The notes beneath the pieces were generated by a model that was given only the letters and a program-made list of their open reading frames with translations, was not told where the DNA came from and ran no database searches. Positions 25,655-34,770 of a DNA stretch of 64,000 bases are shown one piece after another (positions within the stretch are counted from its first letter, which is position 1; each line of letters begins with the position of its first letter). The stretch comes from RGIG529 sp050950425 (GTDB lineage Bacteria > Bacillota > Clostridia > Oscillospirales > Oscillospiraceae): contig JBMNHO010000002.1 in NCBI GenBank assembly GCA_050950425.1, positions 1,054,001-1,118,000 on the forward strand, read 5' to 3'. The translations under genes were made by a program, and so were the position numbers.

Positions 25655-26823
25655 AAATTGACCTCCATCCTTTCTGTTTCCGCAAGCGCCTCTTCCACAA
25701 GGCGCGCGATGTCCAGCCCCGCCTCCGCCTGCTCCACGTCGGACCGGTTGGGCTTTGTCCTGGGATGCCGGGGGGTGAACACGGTGCAGCAGTCCTCATA
25801 GGGCAAAATAGACGTGTCGAATGTCCCGATTTTCCTTGCGATCCGCACGATTTCCTCTTTGTCCATGCCGATCACGGGGCGCAGCACCGGCAAATCGCAG
25901 ACAGCCTCCGTCACCCCCAGAGCCTCCATGGTCTGGCTTGCCACCTGACCCAGAGACTCTCCTGTCACCACGGCCTTCGCCCCCGTCCGCTCCGCCAGGG
26001 CGGCGGCAATGCGCATCATAAACCGCCGCATAATCAAGGTGAAATACTCCTCGGGACATGCCCTTCGAATTTCCTCCTGCACCTTCGTAAACGGCACCAC
26101 GTGAACCCGCATCCGGCCGCAGTACCGGGTCAGAATCCGGGCCAGCTCCAGCACCTTTTCCTTTGCCTCGGGGGATGTATATGGATAGCTGAAAAAATGA
26201 ACGGGAATCAGCTGGGCGCCCCGCTTTGCCATCATATAAGACGCAACGGGGCTGTCGATCCCGCCGGAGAGCAGCGTCACCGCCCGGCCTCCCATGCCAA
26301 CGGGCAGCCCCCCGGCGCCGGGGGCGGGGTTGGTATGCACATACGCCGCCGTCTCCCGCATTTCAATATATACCGTCACCTGGGGATGATGCACGTCCAC
26401 CTGAAGATGGGGAAACGCATCGTGCAGCGCGCCGCCCACCTGCTGGGAAATTTGAATGGAGGTAAGGGGAAAGCGCTTGTCCGCCCGCTTCGACTCCACT
26501 TTAAAGGTACCGGCGCCCCGAAGGGTCTCTCCCAAGTAGTCCTTTGCCGTTTGGATGATCTCGTCTAAGTCCTTGGGGCAGCCTCTGGCCCTCGAGATGC
26601 CCGCCACGCCGAACACCGTTTGCATGGCGCCGTACGCCCCTTCCAAATCGCACCCGTCCTCTCGCGGCTCGATATAAACGGTAGACTGCTTCGCGTACAC
26701 CTCAAACGCGCCGAAAGGGACAAGGCGGCGGCGAATGTTGCGCAGCAGCCGGTCTTCAAAATTGCGCCGGTTCAGCCCCTTGAGCACCAGCTCGCCCAGT
26801 TTTAATAAAATCACTTCATCCAT
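25651..26823 (-). CDS. thiI: tRNA 4-thiouridine synthase
   Basis: A 390-residue ThiI with an N-terminal ferredoxin-like domain, a THUMP domain (about residues 60-165) and a PP-loop ATPase domain with the motif VTLLSGGIDSPVASYMM (about residue 183). It activates U8 of tRNA for sulfuration and may serve thiazole synthesis. It lacks the C-terminal rhodanese domain of E. coli ThiI, as is usual in Firmicutes, and needs a separate cysteine desulfurase (NifZ-type), not in the window. It overlaps cinA by 4 bp. Confidence 0.95.
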   Translation of the reverse strand: MDEVILLKLGELVLKGLNRRNFEDRLLRNIRRRLVPFGAFEVYAKQSTVYIEPREDGCDLEGAYGAMQTVFGVAGISRARGCPKDLDEIIQTAKDYLGETLRGAGTFKVESKRADKRFPLTSIQISQQVGGALHDAFPHLQVDVHHPQVTVYIEMRETAAYVHTNPAPGAGGLPVGMGGRAVTLLSGGIDSPVASYMMAKRGAQLIPVHFFSYPYTSPEAKEKVLELARILTRYCGRMRVHVVPFTKVQEEIRRACPEEYFTLIMRRFMMRIAAALAERTGAKAVVTGESLGQVASQTMEALGVTEAVCDLPVLRPVIGMDKEEIVRIARKIGTFDTSILPYEDCCTVFTPRHPRTKPNRSDVEQAEAGLDIARLVEEALAETERMEVNL

Positions 26824-26838
26824 ATGACATGCCTTTCC

Positions 26839-26860
26839 AAAAAGGGAGCAATCCCTTTTT
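26839..26860. terminator. Hairpin between yifB and thiI
   Basis: AAAAAGGGA pairs with TCCCTTTTT around a 4-nt loop, with T runs either way. It lies 16 bp before the thiI start on the minus strand, so it may end yifB transcripts partially or shape the thiI leader. Confidence 0.6.
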
Positions 26861-26948
26861 CTGTAATACCATCATTCCCCCCAAATTATGCGGAGAAACG
26901 CAAAAATATTGAAAAATCCCGTATCCGCCGGCCCCTGCCGTTTTTATT

Positions 26949-28511
26949 TCACCGTTCCAGCGGGGACGAGCGGTACTGAATCGCCTCGGCCAGATGAGAA
27001 GGGGCGATTTGGTCGGCGCCGTCCAAATCCGCAACGGTGCGGGCCACCCGCAAAATCCGGTCATAGGACCGGGCGCTTAAATGCAGCCGCTCAAACGCCC
27101 GACGCATCAACTGATCGCACGCCTGTGTCAGCGCGCAGTCCTCCGAAAGCAAAGCCGACGGAATGTGGGCGTTGCAGAACACTTGGGGCCGCCTTGCCAG
27201 CTGCCGGGCCCGCGCCTGCTCCACCCGGGCCCGGATCTCTCCCGACGTGGGCCCCTCCGCCCTGTGGGACAGCTCTTCAAACTCCAAGGAAGGCACGTCC
27301 ACAAACAGGTCGATCCGGTCCAGCAGAGGGCCGGAAATCCGGCCCAGATACCGGCGCTGGGACGACTCTGAGCAGGTGCAGCGGCCGGAAGGATGTCCGT
27401 ACCACCCGCATTTGCACGGGTTCATGGCGCACACCAGCATAAACCGGCTGGGGTAGGCCACCGTCCCTGCCACCCTTGAAATGACAACCTCCCCGTTTTC
27501 CAGGGGCTGGCGCAGGCTCTCCAGCGCGTCCCTGTGAAACTCGGGCAGCTCGTCTAAAAACAAAACCCCGTTGTGCGCCAGGGAAATCTCCCCGGGAACG
27601 GGAACGCTCCCCCCGCCGGAAAGCCCCGTGGGGGAAATGGTGTGGTGGGGGCTGCGGAAGGGCCGCTCCGTCAGCAGAGGGCGCTCTTTCGACGTGAACC
27701 CCGCGATGGAGTGTACCTCTGTCGCTTCCAGCGCCTCCTTGCGGCTCATGCCGGGGAGGATAGAGGGCAGCCGCTTGGCCAGCATGCTTTTCCCCGCACC
27801 CGGCGGGCCGACCAGCAGCACATTATGCCCCCCGGCGGCGGCGATCTCCAGCGCCCGCTTCACGTGCTCCTGCCCCTTCACATCCCCAAAATCCAAAATT
27901 TGCTCTCCCCCGCCCGAAGGCGTCCAGGCGGGCGCCGGGGCAATGGGGCGCTCCCCGGACAAATGGCCCACAAGCTGCGCCACGGTTTCCACGGGGTAAA
28001 CGGAGAGCCCCTGGGCCAGGGTGGCCTCCGGCGCGTTGTCCGCCGGGACAAACAGATGCCGCATCCCCGCCCGGCAGGCGGAAAGGGCCATGGGCAGCAT
28101 GCCGGAAACGGGCCGCAGCTCCCCGGAAAGGGACAGCTCCCCCACAAAGCCGCAGCCCTCCAAGGCCCCTTCCTTTATCTGGCCCGAGGCGGACAAAATC
28201 CCCAAAAGAACGGGCAGATCATACAGCGTGCCCTCTTTTTTCCGCCCGGCCGGCGCCAAGTTGACGGAAATGCGGCTGACGGGAAACTCGAACCCCGAAT
28301 GTTTGATGGCGGCGCGCACCCGCTCTCTCGCCTCCCGCACCGCGGCGTCGGGAAGACCCACAAGCTCAAAGGCGGGTAGCCCCCGGGACAGAAAGCATTC
28401 CACGGACACTTCATAGCCGGAAACGCCATGAAGCCCCAAACTGCACACTTTACAGACCAAGAGAACCCCCGCCCTTCTTTCTGATTTTACAGATTCCTTG
28501 TTATCATACAT
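26949..28511 (-). CDS. comM: YifB/ComM family Mg-chelatase-like AAA+ ATPase
   Basis: A 520-residue protein with an N-terminal ChlI-like (Lon protease-type fold) domain, residues about 20-160: FELVGLPDAAVREARERVRAA, ISVNLAPA. A central AAA+ domain follows with Walker A LLVGPPGAGKSMLAKRLPSILPG and Walker B GVLFLDELPEF, then a Cys motif CNPCKCG...CTCSES and a C-terminal helical domain. In Gram-negatives ComM is a hexameric helicase that drives branch migration during natural transformation; in Clostridia the role is inferred. The ATG at 28511 has GGAG 5 nt upstream. Confidence 0.92.
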   Translation of the reverse strand: MYDNKESVKSERRAGVLLVCKVCSLGLHGVSGYEVSVECFLSRGLPAFELVGLPDAAVREARERVRAAIKHSGFEFPVSRISVNLAPAGRKKEGTLYDLPVLLGILSASGQIKEGALEGCGFVGELSLSGELRPVSGMLPMALSACRAGMRHLFVPADNAPEATLAQGLSVYPVETVAQLVGHLSGERPIAPAPAWTPSGGGEQILDFGDVKGQEHVKRALEIAAAGGHNVLLVGPPGAGKSMLAKRLPSILPGMSRKEALEATEVHSIAGFTSKERPLLTERPFRSPHHTISPTGLSGGGSVPVPGEISLAHNGVLFLDELPEFHRDALESLRQPLENGEVVISRVAGTVAYPSRFMLVCAMNPCKCGWYGHPSGRCTCSESSQRRYLGRISGPLLDRIDLFVDVPSLEFEELSHRAEGPTSGEIRARVEQARARQLARRPQVFCNAHIPSALLSEDCALTQACDQLMRRAFERLHLSARSYDRILRVARTVADLDGADQIAPSHLAEAIQYRSSPLER

Positions 28512-28565
28512 GATTTCTCCGCTTTTTTCAACCGTTATTCTCCGTGCCTCCGGAATGTCAAAAAG

Positions 28566-28633
28566 ACGGAAAAAGGGATATTTCTCCGTTTTTTTTCACC
28601 GGTATTGAGAAAATACCGGATTTTTGTTTTTTT
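28566..28633. terminator. Two tandem terminator-like hairpins in the yifB-por divergent gap
   Basis: First: ACGGA-AAA (28566) with TTTCTCCGT, then eight T; it also reads as a terminator on the minus strand (CTTTTT). Second: CCGGTATT (28599-28606) with AATACCGG (28612-28619), then a T-rich run to 28633. They lie just upstream of the por promoter, where no rightward gene needs a terminator. Confidence 0.6.
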
Positions 28634-28635
28634 GA

Positions 28636-28664
28636 TTTACTTTATATCGATAAAATGATAGAAT
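28636..28664 (+). promoter_or_regulatory. Probable por promoter
   Basis: TTTACT (28636-28641), 17-bp spacer, TAGAAT (28659-28664), about 60 bp before the gene; a strong AAGGAGG follows at 28705-28711. Confidence 0.6.
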
Positions 28665-28722
28665 AAGGGCAAACACATATAGAATACTTACTCTTGTAGG
28701 TAATAAGGAGGCTTTTTCAACC

Positions 28723-31700
28723 ATGAAAAGACAGCGCAAAACCATGGACGGCAACACTGCCGCCGCACACGTTTCGTACGCTTTTACAGAAACGGCTGCC
28801 ATTTTCCCCATCACTCCCTCTTCCGTTATGGCGGAACTGACGGACAAATGGGCCGCAAACGGCAGATTAAACATTTTTGGACAGCCCGTTAAGGTGGCCG
28901 AGATGCAGTCGGAAGGCGGCGTCGCCGGCGCGGTGCACGGCTCTTTGACTGCCGGCGCCCTGACCACCACATACACCGCTTCCCAGGGGCTTTTGCTGAT
29001 GATCCCCAATATGTACAAAATCGCCGGCAGCCTGCAGCCCAACGTGATCCACGTTTCTGCCCGGGCCCTTGCCACCCACGCGCTCTCCATTTTCGGCGAC
29101 CATTCCGACGTGATGTCCTGCCGGGGCACCGGCTATGCCATGCTCGCCTCGGTGAACCCCCAGGAGGCCATGGATCTGGGCGCCGTTTCCCATCTGGCTG
29201 CCATCAAGGGCCGCGTCCCTTTCCTCCACTTTTTTGACGGCTTCCGCACCTCTCACGAGATGCAGAAGATCGAAACCTGGGACTACAAGGATTTGGCGGA
29301 AATGGTGGACATGGACGCCATCAAGGCGTTCCGTGACAGGGCTTTAAACCCCAACCACCCCGTGCTGCGCGGCAGCGCCCAAAACCCCGACATCTTCTTC
29401 CAGACGAGAGAAGCCACCAACCCCTATTATCAGGCGATTCCCGCCATCGTGGAAGATTATATGGATCAGGTCAACCAAAAAATCGGCACGGATTATAAAC
29501 TGTTTAACTACTACGGCGCGCCCGACGCGGAAACCGTAATCATCGCCATGGGTTCTGTCTGCGACGCAGCGGAAGAAACCATTGACTATCTCACCGCCAA
29601 GGGCGAAAAAGTGGGTCTTGTCAAAGTGCGCCTGTTCCGTCCCTTCGCGTCTGACCGGTTTGTCGCCGCCATTCCCGCCTCCGCGAAATCTGTCGTGGTG
29701 CTGGATCGCTGCAAAGAGCCCGGCGCGCCGGGAGAGCCTTTGTATCTGGACGTGGTGGCCGCTCTGGCAGCCCAGAACCGCACCAATGTAAAGGTCTGCG
29801 GCGGCCGGTACGGCTTGGGCTCCAAGGACACCACCCCCGGGGCCATCATCGCGGCGTTCCGCAACGGCCAGTCCCCCGTGCCTCTGAACGGGTTTACCAT
29901 CGGCATCAACGACGATGTGACCAATTTGTCTCTCCCCATCGCGGAGGAACCGGACACCATCCCGGAGGGCATCATCTCATGTAAGTTCTGGGGTCTTGGC
30001 TCCGACGGCACCGTGGGCGCCAACAAAAACTCCATTAAAATCATCGGCGACCATACGGACATGAACGTCCAGGCGTATTTTGAATACGACTCGAAAAAAT
30101 CCGGCGGCGTCACCATCTCCCACCTGCGCTTCGGGGATAAACCCATTAAATCCACCTATTTTGTCTCCAAAGCCGATTTTGTGGCGTGCCACAACCCGTC
30201 TTATGTGGAGAAATATCAGATCATTCAGGATATCAAGCCCGGCGGCACCTTCCTGCTCAACAGCGGCTGGAACGTAGAGGAGCTGGGGCAGCATCTGCCG
30301 GCGGACGCCAAACGGTATTTGGCCAACAACAATATTAAGGTGTATACCTGCGACGCCATTCCCATCGCCATGGAGCTGGGTCTCGGCAACCGGACCAACA
30401 GCATCTTGCAGTCTGCTTTCTTTAAGCTCTCCGGCATCATTCCCATTGACGACGCCGTGAAATATATGAAGGACGCTGTCACCGCCACGTACAGCCGCAA
30501 GGGCGAGCACGTGGTCGCCATGAACCATTCCGCCATCGACGCCGGCCTCGGCGCGCTGAAGGAAGTTACCATCCCCGCCGATTGGGCCAAAGCCCAGGGC
30601 GCCCCTTCGGAGCAAACCATCCAGACCGACCGGGCGGATTTGACGGAGTTTATCAACAATGTGATGATCCCGGCCAACAGCCAGCAGGGGAACAACATTC
30701 CCGTTTCCATCCTCTCGAAAAACGTAGACGGCACTTTGCCCGTCGGCACCGCCGCGTTTGAAAAGCGGGGCATTGCCGTGAACGTTCCCCGCTGGATTCC
30801 GGAAAACTGCATCCAGTGTAACCAATGTTCCCTCGTTTGCCCCCACGCGGTCATCCGCCCCTTTGCGCTGACAGAGGCAGAGGTGCAGGCGGCGCCCGCC
30901 GAGCTGAAAACCGCCAAAATGACAGGCAAGGGCTGCGAGTCTTATCAGTTCGCCATGGTAATCTCCCCCTACGACTGCACAGGCTGCGGCTCTTGCGCCA
31001 ACATCTGCCCGGCAAAGGAAAAGGCCTTGGTGATGGAGCCTCTGGCTTCCCAAGCGGATCAGCACGACGTGTTCCAGTATGCCGTGGACAAGGTTTCCGA
31101 CAAAGACCTGCCCTTTGCCGTCGACACGGTCAAAGGCTCTCAGTTCTCCATGCCTCTGCTGGAGTTCTCCGGCGCCTGCGCCGGCTGCGGCGAAACGCCC
31201 TACGCGAAGCTGATTACCCAGCTGTTCGGTGACAGAATGTATCTGGCCAACGCAACGGGCTGCTCCTCCATCTGGGGCGGTTCCGCACCCTCCACGCCTT
31301 ATACCATGAACAAAGAAGGCAAAGGCCCCGCTTGGGAAAACTCTCTGTTTGAGGACAACGCGGAGTTCGGCTTCGGCATGAATATGGCCGTTCAGCAGCG
31401 CCGCGCCCGGGCAGGGGAGCTTGCCAAAACCGTGGCCGCCTGCGAAAACGCGCCTTCCACCCTGCGGGACGCGGCACAGGCCTGGCTTGACGGGATGGAG
31501 GACAGCGTTGCCTCTCACCAGACCGCCAAGGTTCTGGTTTCCGAGCTGGAAAAAACACTCAATGACAACACCGCCTGCGGCGACAAGCCTTATGTCGCGG
31601 AGCTGTACGATATGAAGGACATGCTGGGCAAGCCCTCCATGTGGATCTTCGGCGGCGACGGCTGGGCCTACGACATTGGCTACGGCGGTCTGGATCACGT

Positions 31701-32277
31701 CATCGCCAGCGGCGAAAACGTGAACATCCTGGTCTTTGACACAGAGGTGTACTCCAACACCGGCGGCCAGGCCTCCAAGGCCTCTCAGACCGGCCAGGTG
31801 GCCGAGTTCGCGGCGGCCGGCAAGGTGATGAAAAAGAAAGATTTGGCTCAGATCGCCATGGCATACGGCTATGTTTACGTTGCCCAGATCGCCATGGGCG
31901 CCAACTACCAGCAGACTTTGAAGGCCATTGCCGAGGCAGAGGCGTATCCCGGCCCGTCTTTGGTCATTGCCTACGCGCCCTGCATCAACCATGGCATCAA
32001 ATCCGGCATGGGCAAGTCCATGGACGAAATGAAGCACGCGGTGGACGCCGGCTATTGGCACCTGTTCCGGTACAACCCCCTTCTGTCTGAGGAAGGCAAA
32101 AACCCCTTCCAGCTGGACAGCAAGGCCCCGACAGGCGACTTCCGCAAGTTCCTGATGAATGAAGTGCGTTACAGCTCTCTGACGCTTTCCTTCCCCGAGC
32201 GGGCGGAAAAGCTCTTTGAAAAGGCAGAGGACGACGCAAAAGAGAAATATGAAAAGCTTTCCCAGATGGCGCAGTAA
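28723..32277 (+). CDS. nifJ: Pyruvate:ferredoxin (flavodoxin) oxidoreductase
   Basis: A 1184-residue single-chain PFOR that oxidises pyruvate and CoA to acetyl-CoA and CO2, reducing ferredoxin; the main pyruvate exit of anaerobic fermenters. Domain order is the homodimer standard: pyruvate-binding domain I (AAHVSYAFTETAAIFPITPSS), domain II and gamma domain (SDGTVGANKNSIKIIGDHTD), a two-[4Fe-4S] ferredoxin domain with CIQCNQCSLVCP (about residue 696) and CTGCGSCANICP (about 752), then the TPP domain with CAGCGETPYAKL, GGDGWAYDIGYGGLDHVIASGENVN and DTEVYSNTGGQASK. The C-terminal extension protects the cluster in related enzymes. Codon use shows no break with its surroundings. Rex control is possible but no Rex box is seen. 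Confidence 0.97.
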   Translation: MKRQRKTMDGNTAAAHVSYAFTETAAIFPITPSSVMAELTDKWAANGRLNIFGQPVKVAEMQSEGGVAGAVHGSLTAGALTTTYTASQGLLLMIPNMYKIAGSLQPNVIHVSARALATHALSIFGDHSDVMSCRGTGYAMLASVNPQEAMDLGAVSHLAAIKGRVPFLHFFDGFRTSHEMQKIETWDYKDLAEMVDMDAIKAFRDRALNPNHPVLRGSAQNPDIFFQTREATNPYYQAIPAIVEDYMDQVNQKIGTDYKLFNYYGAPDAETVIIAMGSVCDAAEETIDYLTAKGEKVGLVKVRLFRPFASDRFVAAIPASAKSVVVLDRCKEPGAPGEPLYLDVVAALAAQNRTNVKVCGGRYGLGSKDTTPGAIIAAFRNGQSPVPLNGFTIGINDDVTNLSLPIAEEPDTIPEGIISCKFWGLGSDGTVGANKNSIKIIGDHTDMNVQAYFEYDSKKSGGVTISHLRFGDKPIKSTYFVSKADFVACHNPSYVEKYQIIQDIKPGGTFLLNSGWNVEELGQHLPADAKRYLANNNIKVYTCDAIPIAMELGLGNRTNSILQSAFFKLSGIIPIDDAVKYMKDAVTATYSRKGEHVVAMNHSAIDAGLGALKEVTIPADWAKAQGAPSEQTIQTDRADLTEFINNVMIPANSQQGNNIPVSILSKNVDGTLPVGTAAFEKRGIAVNVPRWIPENCIQCNQCSLVCPHAVIRPFALTEAEVQAAPAELKTAKMTGKGCESYQFAMVISPYDCTGCGSCANICPAKEKALVMEPLASQADQHDVFQYAVDKVSDKDLPFAVDTVKGSQFSMPLLEFSGACAGCGETPYAKLITQLFGDRMYLANATGCSSIWGGSAPSTPYTMNKEGKGPAWENSLFEDNAEFGFGMNMAVQQRRARAGELAKTVAACENAPSTLRDAAQAWLDGMEDSVASHQTAKVLVSELEKTLNDNTACGDKPYVAELYDMKDMLGKPSMWIFGGDGWAYDIGYGGLDHVIASGENVNILVFDTEVYSNTGGQASKASQTGQVAEFAAAGKVMKKKDLAQIAMAYGYVYVAQIAMGANYQQTLKAIAEAEAYPGPSLVIAYAPCINHGIKSGMGKSMDEMKHAVDAGYWHLFRYNPLLSEEGKNPFQLDSKAPTGDFRKFLMNEVRYSSLTLSFPERAEKLFEKAEDDAKEKYEKLSQMAQ

Positions 32278-32335
32278 TGGTTTCGGGTCTCCGGGGTTTC
32301 TCCCCGGGGCAAGGGACTTCTCTGCAAACGGGAAC

Positions 32336-32370
32336 ACAAGGGGCATGTCTTCGGACATGCCCCTTGTTTG
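32336..32370 (+). terminator. Terminator after por
   Basis: ACAAGGGGCATGTC and its complement close a TTCG tetraloop, a very stable hairpin; the T run after it is broken (TTTG). Confidence 0.75.
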
Positions 32371-32454
32371 TGCTTGCCGGCGGGCGCGGGGGCGGCGTAT
32401 TGGTTCGAGCGCCTCGCCCCCCCATGCCCCTTGTTTGTGCTTGCCGGCGGGCGC
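32356..32454. repeat. Pair of 32-bp direct repeats
   Basis: Identical 32-bp copies at 32356-32387 and 32423-32454, 67 bp apart start to start. Each begins CATGCCCCTTGTTTGTGC, the right arm of the por terminator, and ends in GCCGGCGGGCGC. Only the first copy has the matching left arm. Non-coding. Together with the hairpins on each side they fill the 329-bp gap 32278-32606. Confidence 0.9.
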
Positions 32455-32520
32455 TTTGGGCGTTTCGGGGCGGTTTCGCGGCGCCTTCGGTCTTTGGCGG
32501 CGCAATCCTGCCATGGGCAG

Positions 32521-32564
32521 AAAAAAACGCGGACAAGAACCCACAAGGGGTTTCTTGTCCGCGT
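32521..32564 (-). terminator. Terminator after pncB
   Basis: A 13-bp stem (32527-32539 with 32552-32564), followed on the minus strand by a run of six to seven T. A second GC-rich hairpin, ACGGGCCGC/GCGGCCCGT at 32574-32598, lies nearer the pncB stop. Confidence 0.85.
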
Positions 32565-32606
32565 CCAAAGCAGACGGGCCGCGGGGTGCGCGGCCCGTTT
32601 CGTATT

Positions 32607-34055
32607 TTATAAAAACCGGCCGCTTTCCGCCAAAAGCTCCTGCTTGATGTTCCACAGCTTCCGGGAAAGGTCTACATAATACGTATGCGGGTTTTCAAAC
32701 CGCTTCACTTCCTCCCACAAAAGCGCCACCTGATCCTGGCAGTATTTCCGGATTTCGTGGATGGTGGGCCGGTCGTAAACCAGCTCGCCCTGCCGGAAGA
32801 TGGGCACCAGCAGCTCCTTCGCCACAAACTTTGTGATGGTGGCCCGCTTCCAAACGGCATTGGGGTCGAACAGCTCCAAGGGCTTTGTCACATCGATGGT
32901 CTCGTCGTGTACGCAGATGAGGTCGGCGATGGCCTTCCCGCTTCCCTTTTCAAACAGACGATACACCCGCTTAAAATGAGGATTTGTGATTTTCGACGGG
33001 TTTTCGCTCACTTTGATTTTGGGGACAATGTTCCCCCGTTCGTCCTCCACGGCCGCCAGCTTATACACCCCACCGAACACCGGCTCGCTTTTCGAGGTGA
33101 TCATCCGCTCGCCCACGCCGAAGGAGTCGATCTGGGCGTCTTGCAGGAGCAAGTCCCGGATGAGATATTCATCCAGCGAGTTGGAGGCCGTGATTTTGCA
33201 GTCCTTCAGCCCCGCGGCGTCCAGCATCCGCCTCGCCTTGCGGGACAAATACGTCAGATCTCCGGAGTCTAAGCGGATGGCGCATTTCGTGATCCCTTGG
33301 GGGATGAGAATCTCCTGAAAGGCCCGGATGGCGTTCGGCACGCCGGACTTCAAAACATTGTAGGTGTCCACCAGCAACGTGCAGTTGTGGGGATACAGCT
33401 CGCAGTACGTTCGAAAGGCGGTATATTCGTCATCAAACATCTGCACCCAGGAATGGGCCATGGTCCCCCCTGTCGGCACTTCATACAGCTGATCCGCAAT
33501 GGTGCAGGCGCTGCCGGAGCAGCCGGCGATATAGGCAGCTCTGGCCCCCAGAATGGCGCCGTCCGCCCCCTGGGCCCGCCGGGAGCCAAATTCGGAAACC
33601 GGGCGCCCCTCCGCCGCCCGGACAATCCGGTTGGCCTTTGTGGCGATGAGAGACTGATGGTTGATGGTAAGCAGCACGAAGGTTTCGATAAACTGGGCTT
33701 CGATGGCGGGAGCCCGCACGGTCAAAATCGGTTCCCCGGGAAATATGGGCGTCCCCTCGGGCACGGCATAAATATCCCCCGTAAACCGAAACGTTTTGAG
33801 ATACTCCAGAAACGCCTCGGAAAAGCCGCCCTTTTCCCGCAGATACCCGATGTCCTCTTTGGTAAACTCCAGGTTTTGGATATAATCAATCACTTGCTCC
33901 AGCCCCGCGGCAATCGCAAACCCGCCATGATCCGGCACCTTGCGGAAAAACACATCAAAGTACGTAACCCGGTCCCGGATCTCGGTCTGAAAATAGCCGT
34001 TTGCCATTGTAAGCTCATAGAAATCGCAGAGCATGGTATAGTTTTCCGGTTTCAT
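32607..34055 (-). CDS. pncB: Nicotinate phosphoribosyltransferase
   Basis: A 482-residue type-II fold phosphoribosyltransferase that makes nicotinate mononucleotide from nicotinate and PRPP. The N-terminal MLCDFYELTMANGYF, the phosphohistidine-type region GGTMAHSWVQMFDDE, and IRLDSGDLTYLSRKARRML are family hallmarks. The final 100 residues hold the usual domain closing on RQGELVYDRPTI. Length is normal. It follows pncA by 29 bp, so nicotinamide is deamidated and then loaded onto PRPP by two adjacent gene products. Confidence 0.95.
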   Translation of the reverse strand: MKPENYTMLCDFYELTMANGYFQTEIRDRVTYFDVFFRKVPDHGGFAIAAGLEQVIDYIQNLEFTKEDIGYLREKGGFSEAFLEYLKTFRFTGDIYAVPEGTPIFPGEPILTVRAPAIEAQFIETFVLLTINHQSLIATKANRIVRAAEGRPVSEFGSRRAQGADGAILGARAAYIAGCSGSACTIADQLYEVPTGGTMAHSWVQMFDDEYTAFRTYCELYPHNCTLLVDTYNVLKSGVPNAIRAFQEILIPQGITKCAIRLDSGDLTYLSRKARRMLDAAGLKDCKITASNSLDEYLIRDLLLQDAQIDSFGVGERMITSKSEPVFGGVYKLAAVEDERGNIVPKIKVSENPSKITNPHFKRVYRLFEKGSGKAIADLICVHDETIDVTKPLELFDPNAVWKRATITKFVAKELLVPIFRQGELVYDRPTIHEIRKYCQDQVALLWEEVKRFENPHTYYVDLSRKLWNIKQELLAESGRFL

Positions 34056-34084
34056 CTAAATCTGTCCTTTCCCACTTAACCAAT

Positions 34085-34621
34085 TTACACCGCCCCCCGA
34101 TGGATGCATTCCACTTGGAGCGCATGCATCACATCCAGGGCTTTTTTATGTAATATAGGATCAAAGCTGTCCGTACAGGCGCAATCCACCCGCACCTGTG
34201 CTTCGGGCAGCGCCGTTTTTACCAGCAGCGCGTTTGTCATCACGCAGATATGGGACACGAGGCCCACAAGGGTCACCTCGTCATATTCGCCCGCCTGGAC
34301 AAACCGCATCAAGTCCAGACTGCCAAATCCGGGCTTTTCAAACACGGGGTCTTCCTCTCGCCGCAGGTCGGCCACCCGGCCGAACAGGGCCCAGCCCTCC
34401 GTCCCCCGGACACAATGAACAACGGGGAGGTGCCTCCCCTCTTGGGTTTCCAGGTATTTCTCTGTATGTGTGTCCATGGTAAAACACACATCCCCGCCCC
34501 TTTGGCGCTGGGACGCTATCGCCGCGCAAATGGGGCCTTCCAGCCGGGCCGCCCCGGAAAAACCCAAGGCCCCGCAAACAAAATCCACCTGAAAATCCAC
34601 CACAACAAGCAGCGATTTCAT
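34085..34621 (-). CDS. pncA: Nicotinamidase-type cysteine hydrolase
   Basis: A 178-residue isochorismatase-fold hydrolase. The catalytic triad is visible: Asp in VVVDFQVDFVCGALG, Lys in VFEKPGFGSLDL, Cys in LVGLVSHICVMTNALL. The metal site DTHTEKYLETQEGRHLPVVHC fits nicotinamidases, which convert nicotinamide to nicotinate. The family alone would not prove the substrate, but the next gene being pncB does so strongly. AGGAGG lies 7 nt before the ATG at 34621; an open frame further up overlaps the promoter and is rejected. Confidence 0.9.
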   Translation of the reverse strand: MKSLLVVVDFQVDFVCGALGFSGAARLEGPICAAIASQRQRGGDVCFTMDTHTEKYLETQEGRHLPVVHCVRGTEGWALFGRVADLRREEDPVFEKPGFGSLDLMRFVQAGEYDEVTLVGLVSHICVMTNALLVKTALPEAQVRVDCACTDSFDPILHKKALDVMHALQVECIHRGAV

Positions 34622-34651
34622 CTCGCACCTCCTGCTTTTTTCGCGCAAAAA

Positions 34652-34675
34652 TACAAAGGAGTACTCTCCTTTGTA
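34652..34675. promoter_or_regulatory. Operator-like inverted repeat of pncAB
   Basis: Two perfect 10-bp arms, TACAAAGGAG and CTCCTTTGTA, 4 bp apart. It begins 1 bp downstream of the pncA -10 and covers the start of transcription, the classic place for a repressor site. No T run follows it, so it is not a terminator. Confidence 0.75.
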
Positions 34676-34676
34676 C

Positions 34677-34705
34677 AGTATAGTCTTTTTTCCACAAAAA
34701 AGCAA
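34677..34705 (-). promoter_or_regulatory. Sigma-A promoter of pncAB
   Basis: On the minus strand TTGCTT (34700-34705), 17-bp spacer, TATACT (34677-34682). Confidence 0.8.
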
Positions 34706-34770
34706 GCACTCCCGCACCGCTTCTCTTCCTTTTTCACGAATCCATTTCTCAAAAAGCGGGGCTCTTTCTC

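Noticed and set aside
29977..32655. An 892-codon open frame on the minus strand opposite pyruvate:ferredoxin oxidoreductase
   Set aside because: It is antisense to a clearly coding, full-length PFOR; long antisense frames are common in GC-rich genes. The product has no domain and is full of His/Gly/Val repeats typical of shadow frames.
33726..33742. Second Noc-box-like sequence in pncB (GTTCCCCGGGAAAT)
   Set aside because: Two mismatches to the box and an imperfect palindrome inside a coding region; likely chance.
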